Source: Lachnospiraceae bacterium (GTDB lineage: Bacteria; Bacillota; Clostridia; Lachnospirales; Lachnospiraceae). From it: a stretch of DNA of 8,693 nucleotides. Numbering within the stretch: the first letter of the stretch is position 1; every line of letters starts with the position of its first letter. Below are positions 6,098-8,693 of this stretch, in pieces. The stretch covers positions 1 to 8,693 of the forward strand of contig CAAGKE010000077.1 in NCBI GenBank assembly GCA_900770325.1. Direction: 5' to 3'. A program made the position numbers and the translations under genes. The notes under the pieces were generated by a model. The model was not told the origin of the DNA. It saw nothing but the letters and a program-made list of their open reading frames with translations, and did no database searches.

Positions 6098-6115
6098 GAA
6101 CATCGAAAATGTTCG
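6098..6115. promoter_or_regulatory. Candidate operator 2: CGAA-AATG-TTCG inside GAACAT/ATGTTC
   Basis: CGAA (6104-6107) and TTCG (6112-6115) repeat the dyad of operator 1. An overlapping perfect dyad GAACAT (6098-6103) / ATGTTC (6109-6114) is also present. It lies in the shared upstream region of the repressor and the Spo0A-domain gene. Confidence 0.5.
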
Positions 6116-6142
6116 GAGAGGTATCCCGGGAAACCCAGACAC

Positions 6143-6178
6143 AGTAAGAATGCTGCAGTTCTTACTTATAACTATAAT
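6143..6178 (+). promoter_or_regulatory. Dyad plus -10 box upstream of the Spo0A-domain gene
   Basis: AGTAAGAA (6143-6150) and TTCTTACT (6159-6166) form a perfect 8-bp dyad. Seven bases later comes a consensus -10 box TATAAT (6173-6178). No TTGACA-like -35 box is found at the proper distance; that space is taken by the dyad, so the promoter may depend on a regulator bound there. A further imperfect dyad around TTTCGCGAAA (6207-6216) lies just downstream, in the probable leader. Confidence 0.5.
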
Positions 6179-6271
6179 ATGGAAATTTGTGATATTCAAT
6201 GCTTTCTTTCGCGAAAAAAGCAGAAAAACAGAAATACTGGAAACGAGAAGTAAGTTTGGAGGAATGAAATT

Positions 6272-6748
6272 ATGAATCAAAATTTTGCTATTCTTGGAAT
6301 GTTTGACAGAAGTAATATCATGAGTGTAGTTAACAAACAGCCGTCCGGTTACAAGTTCATTTTAGCGGCGGTAAATTCAGGGGCAAAACCAGAGGAAGAA
6401 TTTCGAAATGAAGCTGTTTGTGCAAAAGAAAAAGAGATATTAAACAATCTTGGCATCCGCTGCAATCTGTTGGGATATAATTACATACTGGATGCATTGA
6501 AAATGATAAAGGAGTCCCCGGATAAACTGAAAAATATCACGAAGGAGCTTTATCCGGAGCTGGCGCAGATGTACCGGACGCAGCCCTGCAATATTGAGCG
6601 GGCGATCCGTCATGCCATTGAACATGCCTGGAATATTGGAAATGTGGAATTGAAGAATAAAATATTTGGATATACCATCAGCCCGGAGAAGGGAAGACCC
6701 TCCAATGGAGAATTCCTGGCGGCAGTTGCCCATTATCTGGATTATTAA
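6272..6748 (+). CDS. Stand-alone Spo0A C-terminal DNA-binding domain protein
   Basis: This 158-residue protein matches the effector domain of Spo0A over about residues 53-156. It shows LGIRCNLLGYNYILDALKMI, then ITKELYPELAQMY, the recognition region CNIERAIRHAIEHAW (106-120) and the family signature IFGYTISPEKGRPSNGEF. The N-terminal 50 residues are too short for a receiver domain and hold no phosphoacceptor pocket, so phosphorelay control in the Spo0A manner is not possible. It should bind DNA, perhaps at 0A-box-like sites, acting as a competitor, a constitutive activator or a private regulator of this locus. GGAGG at 6258-6262 lies 9 bases before the ATG. It is divergent from the XRE repressor and upstream of a spore protein gene. 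The true Spo0A would be encoded elsewhere. Confidence 0.87.
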   Translation: MNQNFAILGMFDRSNIMSVVNKQPSGYKFILAAVNSGAKPEEEFRNEAVCAKEKEILNNLGIRCNLLGYNYILDALKMIKESPDKLKNITKELYPELAQMYRTQPCNIERAIRHAIEHAWNIGNVELKNKIFGYTISPEKGRPSNGEFLAAVAHYLDY

Positions 6749-6760
6749 CATACTGGAATT

Positions 6761-6789
6761 GTATAAAATACATAAATCAGGCCATACTC
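6761..6789 (+). promoter_or_regulatory. Sigma-G type (forespore) promoter of the spore protein gene
   Basis: GTATA (6761-6765) fits the sigma-G -35 consensus GHATR. After a 17-base spacer, CATACTC (6783-6789) fits the -10 consensus CATNHTA at six of seven positions. The start would fall near 6796, about 65 bases before the spore protein ATG. No sigma-A promoter is evident, which fits a gene made only in the forespore. Confidence 0.65.
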
Positions 6790-6838
6790 CTTAAAAAGAA
6801 ACCTGCCGCAGCAGAAAAAGAATCCTGCTGTTATGGCC
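6780..6838 (+). other. Nested stems upstream of the spore protein gene
   Basis: GGCCATA (6780-6786) and TATGGCC (6832-6838) form a perfect outer stem around an inner stem CAGCAG (6809-6814) / CTGCTG (6825-6830). Only the inner stem would be in a transcript from the sigma-G promoter. The outer stem could form only in read-through RNA from the Spo0A-domain gene. No classical terminator with a T run follows that gene. Confidence 0.4.
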
Positions 6839-6860
6839 GGCCGGGAAGGAGTGGCGGAAA

Positions 6861-7061
6861 ATGAGTCAAAAATCGAAGCAGAATACCCGTTGGGAGGATC
6901 TTCCGGAGGATGAACGTCTGAAATATGAGATAGCAGAAGAACTGGGGCTTTTAGAGCAGGTAAAGGAGCAGGGATGGAAATCCCTTTCTGCAAAAGAAAC
7001 CGGACGGATCGGAGGTCTTATGACCAGACGGAAAAGAGAAAAAAAGGAGGCTGAAAGCTAG
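6861..7061 (+). CDS. Alpha/beta-type small acid-soluble spore protein (SASP)
   Basis: A 66-residue protein with the alpha/beta SASP core KYEIAEELGLLEQVKEQGWKS followed by the second conserved block SAKETGRIGGLMTRR. Such proteins coat and protect DNA in the dormant spore and are degraded during germination by the GPR protease, which cuts within the YE-IA segment seen at residues 22-25. The N terminus (MSQKSKQNTRWEDLPEDERL) is polar and variable, as is usual. The length is normal for the family. AAGGAG at 6846-6851 lies 9 bases before the ATG. The gene is monocistronic, with a sigma-G type promoter upstream and a terminator overlapping its stop codon. It is direct evidence that the organism is a spore former. 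Confidence 0.88.
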   Translation: MSQKSKQNTRWEDLPEDERLKYEIAEELGLLEQVKEQGWKSLSAKETGRIGGLMTRRKREKKEAES

Positions 7062-7077
7062 TCAGCCTCCCTTTTTT
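7041..7077. terminator. Terminator overlapping the SASP stop codon
   Basis: GGAGGCTGA (7046-7054) and TCAGCCTCC (7062-7070) form a perfect 9-bp stem around AAGCTAG, which contains the TAG stop. A T run follows and an A run precedes, so it could work in either direction. Confidence 0.93.
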
Positions 7078-7091
7078 GCGGTATACTAAAA

Positions 7092-7118
7092 GCTGCTGTT
7101 CGTGTTGTTTACAGTAGC
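7092..7118. repeat. Degenerate CTGTTCA-family dyad
   Basis: GCTGCTGT (7092-7099) and ACAGTAGC (7111-7118) are complementary at 7 of 8 positions. The sequence resembles the ends of the 86-bp repeat with the core missing, like the palindrome at 28-45. Its right half supplies the -35 box of the holA promoter. Confidence 0.4.
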
Positions 7119-7137
7119 AAAGAAATCTATTTATGAT
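7108..7137 (+). promoter_or_regulatory. Sigma-A promoter of holA
   Basis: TTTACA (7108-7113) and TATGAT (7132-7137), each one base from consensus, are separated by 18 bases. The expected start is near 7144, giving a short leader before the holA ATG at 7162. Confidence 0.6.
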
Positions 7138-7161
7138 ATTTCAAAGATGTGAGGACAGAAA

Positions 7162-8139
7162 ATGAAAAATCTGGAGCAGGATATAAAAAACAGAACTTTT
7201 CAGCCGGTATATCTTTTGTTTGGAGAGGAAGCATATCTGAAAAATCTGTATAAGAAAAAACTGATTCATGCTTTGATTCCGGAGGGAGATACCATGAATC
7301 TGAACCGATATGAAGGAAAAAATGTGGATATTCCCGCAGTGATCGAGCAGGCGGAGACCATGCCCTTTTTTGCAGAACACCGGCTGATGGTGCTGGAGGA
7401 TACCGGATTTTTTAAAGGTGCCTGCCCGCAGCTGGCAGATTATCTTCCCGGGATGCCGGGGGAGACGATCATGCTTTTTGTGGAGAGCGAAGTAGATAAG
7501 AGGGGAAAACTGTTTAAAACAGTGAAATCTTTAGGCAGAGCGGTGGAATTATCACGGCAGAAGGAAGGTGTGCTGACCAACTGGGTTTTGCGTACGCTGC
7601 AGAAGGAAAATGTGAAGATTACCCGTTCAGCGATGCAGCTTTTTCTGGAGCGGGCCGGAGATGATATGGAAAATGTCAGCCATGAGCTGGAGAAACTGAT
7701 TTCCTACGTTTATGGAAGGGAAGGAATAACCAGAGAGGATGTGGAAGCGGTCTGTACAGTCCGCACGGAGAATAAGGTCTTTGAAATGATCAATGCCATT
7801 GCGGAGAAAAAACAGAAAAAAGCGCTGGATTATTATGATGATCTTCTGGCTTTAAAGGAGCCGCCGCTTCGGATTCTGGCGCTGATCGCCAGACAGTTTA
7901 ATCTGCTGCTGCAGGTTAAGGATCTGCGCCGTCAGGGCTTTGATCAGGCATCCATTATAGAAAGAACGGGACTGATGAATTTTATTGTTCGTAATTGTCT
8001 GCGGCAGGCAGAGTATTTTTCTGTGGAAATGCTGCGGGGAGCAGTGGAGGACTGTATCCGGACGGAGGAGTATGTAAAGACAGGGCGTCTTGATGATCGT
8101 CTGGGAGTGGAGCTTCTGATCGTAAAATACAGCAGTTGA
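7162..8139 (+). CDS. holA: DNA polymerase III subunit delta
   Basis: The delta subunit of the clamp loader, which opens the beta sliding clamp and loads it on primed DNA together with delta-prime and DnaX. The 325 residues match the family in length and order. The N-terminal AAA+-like domain starts with QPVYLLFGEEAYLKNLYKKK and includes the clamp-contact region TMPFFAEHRLMVLED. A lid domain follows, with LERAGDDMENVSHELEKLISY, and then the C-terminal collar helices with NKVFEMINAIAEKKQKKALDYY and LRILALIARQFNLLLQVKDL. Delta normally lacks a working Walker A motif, as here. GAGGA at 7151-7155 precedes the ATG. The neighbouring rpsT gene is convergent. holA and rpsT are neighbours in many Firmicutes, often followed by the spore protease gene gpr, which may lie beyond this window. 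Confidence 0.95.
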   Translation: MKNLEQDIKNRTFQPVYLLFGEEAYLKNLYKKKLIHALIPEGDTMNLNRYEGKNVDIPAVIEQAETMPFFAEHRLMVLEDTGFFKGACPQLADYLPGMPGETIMLFVESEVDKRGKLFKTVKSLGRAVELSRQKEGVLTNWVLRTLQKENVKITRSAMQLFLERAGDDMENVSHELEKLISYVYGREGITREDVEAVCTVRTENKVFEMINAIAEKKQKKALDYYDDLLALKEPPLRILALIARQFNLLLQVKDLRRQGFDQASIIERTGLMNFIVRNCLRQAEYFSVEMLRGAVEDCIRTEEYVKTGRLDDRLGVELLIVKYSS

Positions 8140-8145
8140 ATCTAA

Positions 8146-8177
8146 AACACCGCTGGCATGACGGTACCAGCGGTGTT
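8146..8177. terminator. Shared terminator between holA and rpsT
   Basis: AACACCGCTGG (8146-8156) and CCAGCGGTGTT (8167-8177) form a perfect 11-bp stem with a 10-base loop. Read from the rpsT side it is followed by a TTTT run. The holA side has a weaker T-rich tail. Confidence 0.92.
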
Positions 8178-8191
8178 GTTCTCTATCTATC

Positions 8192-8455
8192 TTATGCAAT
8201 GCCGTTAACAGCTTTCGCCAGACGGGAAATCTTTCTGGATGCTGTGTTCTTATGATAAACGCCTTTGGTAGCAGCTTTATCAATAGCAGACGTAGCAGCC
8301 AGTAAAGCAGCAGATGCAGCTTCCTTATCGTTTGCTGCAACAGCAGCGTCTACCTTTTTGATAGCGGTCTTAACAGCAGACTTGATTGCTTTATTGCGCT
8401 CATTTCTGGTCTTCGTAACCAGGATTCTCTTTTTTGCAGATTTGATGTTAGCCAA
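8192..8455 (-). CDS. rpsT: 30S ribosomal protein S20, UUG start
   Basis: A primary rRNA-binding protein of the small subunit. The 87-residue product opens with ANIKSAKKRILVTKTRNERN and ends with the S20 signature GVYHKNTASRKISRLAKAVN. I place the start at TTG (8453-8455) because the ribosome site GGAGGTG lies seven bases before it. The ATG at 8470 would swallow that site and add residues not found in S20. With TTG the length matches the family. E. coli rpsT also begins with UUG, and that start is linked to autogenous control by S20. A similar control here is plausible but unproven. A promoter lies at 8539-8567 and the transcript should end at the shared hairpin with holA. Confidence 0.96.
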   Translation of the reverse strand: MANIKSAKKRILVTKTRNERNKAIKSAVKTAIKKVDAAVAANDKEAASAALLAATSAIDKAATKGVYHKNTASRKISRLAKAVNGIA

Positions 8456-8538
8456 CCCGTACACCTCCAAACATTCTGAAATTTATGGTTTGTTTCATTA
8501 AAATCGGACACGGACGTTTAATGTAAACATACTATTGT

Positions 8539-8567
8539 ATCTTAGTCCAAAGTCGTTTTGTTGTCAA
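8539..8567 (-). promoter_or_regulatory. Promoter of rpsT
   Basis: Read on the minus strand: a perfect -35 box TTGACA (8562-8567), a 17-base spacer and TAAGAT (8539-8544) as -10, which keeps the three most conserved bases. TACAAT overlaps two bases of it, but its 22-base spacing from the -35 is too long. The leader of about 75 bases before the TTG could carry regulation. Confidence 0.65.
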
Positions 8568-8606
8568 TACATATTTCGGAAAAAAATGCAAAAAATATAG
8601 AAACTG

Positions 8607-8690
8607 GTTACTGTTCAGGTGCATCCCAGGACGACGTTTCGAAGCAGGCGCACATCTCACGGAAACGGGACAACGCTTCGATGAACTAAC
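8607..8690. repeat. 86-bp dispersed repeat, copy B (inverted relative to copy A)
   Basis: The reverse complement matches copy A (2578-2663) over its whole length, with four substitutions and one 2-base deletion. The deletion shortens one terminal repeat to TGAACTAAC. The other terminus GTTACTGTTCA (8607-8617) is intact. It lies upstream of the rpsT promoter and outside any gene in the window. Conservation of the core as well as the ends argues for recent copying or selected function. Confidence 0.88.
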
Positions 8691-8693
8691 CGC

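Noticed and set aside
6098..6114. A LexA (SOS) box at GAACAT-cgaaa-ATGTTC
   Set aside because: The Gram-positive LexA consensus CGAAC-N4-GTTCG needs GAAC and GTTC four bases apart. Here the GAAC and GTTC halves are nine bases apart.
6020..6271. 0A boxes (TGTCGAA) for the Spo0A-domain protein
   Set aside because: No exact TGTCGAA or TTCGACA was found in the divergent region, and the nearest matches have two mismatches.
8265..8501. An alanine-rich plus-strand protein over rpsT
   Set aside because: Its composition is just the complement of the lysine/alanine-rich S20 gene.
1..8693. CRISPR arrays, tRNA or rRNA genes, transposases
   Set aside because: No regularly spaced direct repeats, tRNA-like cloverleaf or transposase coding was seen. 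The only dispersed repeat has no open frame.

Overview
The window looks like a chromosomal segment from a spore-forming Clostridia member, most likely Lachnospiraceae. The evidence is an alpha/beta-type small acid-soluble spore protein, a Spo0A-type DNA-binding domain, low-to-mid GC with AGGAGG-type ribosome sites, and the convergent holA/rpsT pair. The genus cannot be fixed from the sequence alone.

Layout. (1) 68-2571: a short YesM/LytS-type sensor histidine kinase, overlapping by one base a tandem-cassette RbsA/MglA-like protein in which the nucleotide-binding motifs of both ABC cassettes are eroded. Together they look like a sensory pair rather than a transporter. (2) 2578-2663: an 86-bp non-coding repeat with 11-bp terminal inverted repeats and an internally duplicated core. 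A second copy, about 93% identical and inverted, lies at 8607-8690. (3) 2704-5134: a sigma-A promoter followed directly by a perfect 13+13 bp palindrome, then tightly coupled PadR regulator, HAAS/DUF1700 membrane protein and DUF4097 (toastrack) membrane protein. After a 291-bp hairpin-rich spacer comes a 61-residue PspC protein and a strong terminator. This is an envelope-stress type module. (4) 5246-6748: a divergent pair, an XRE/S24-fold repressor whose self-cleavage residues appear replaced, and a stand-alone Spo0A C-terminal domain without a receiver. They share a 250-bp region rich in dyads, including two copies of CGAA-N4-TTCG. (5) 6761-7076: a small spore protein gene with a near-consensus sigma-G promoter and a terminator overlapping its stop codon. 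(6) 7108-8567: holA (DNA polymerase III delta) and, convergent to it, rpsT (ribosomal protein S20, UUG start), sharing a terminator hairpin.

How the parts may work together. The PadR-HAAS-toastrack-PspC genes probably form one autoregulated unit that reports on membrane state. The XRE and Spo0A-C proteins look like a small regulatory switch, and the spore protein gene beside them would be switched on late in the forespore. The most unusual items are the doubly degenerate ABC protein coupled to a sensor kinase without an obvious extracellular sensor, the repeat family with CTGTTCA/TGAACAG ends found in intergenic spaces across the window, and the receiver-less Spo0A domain facing a probably non-cleavable S24 repressor.
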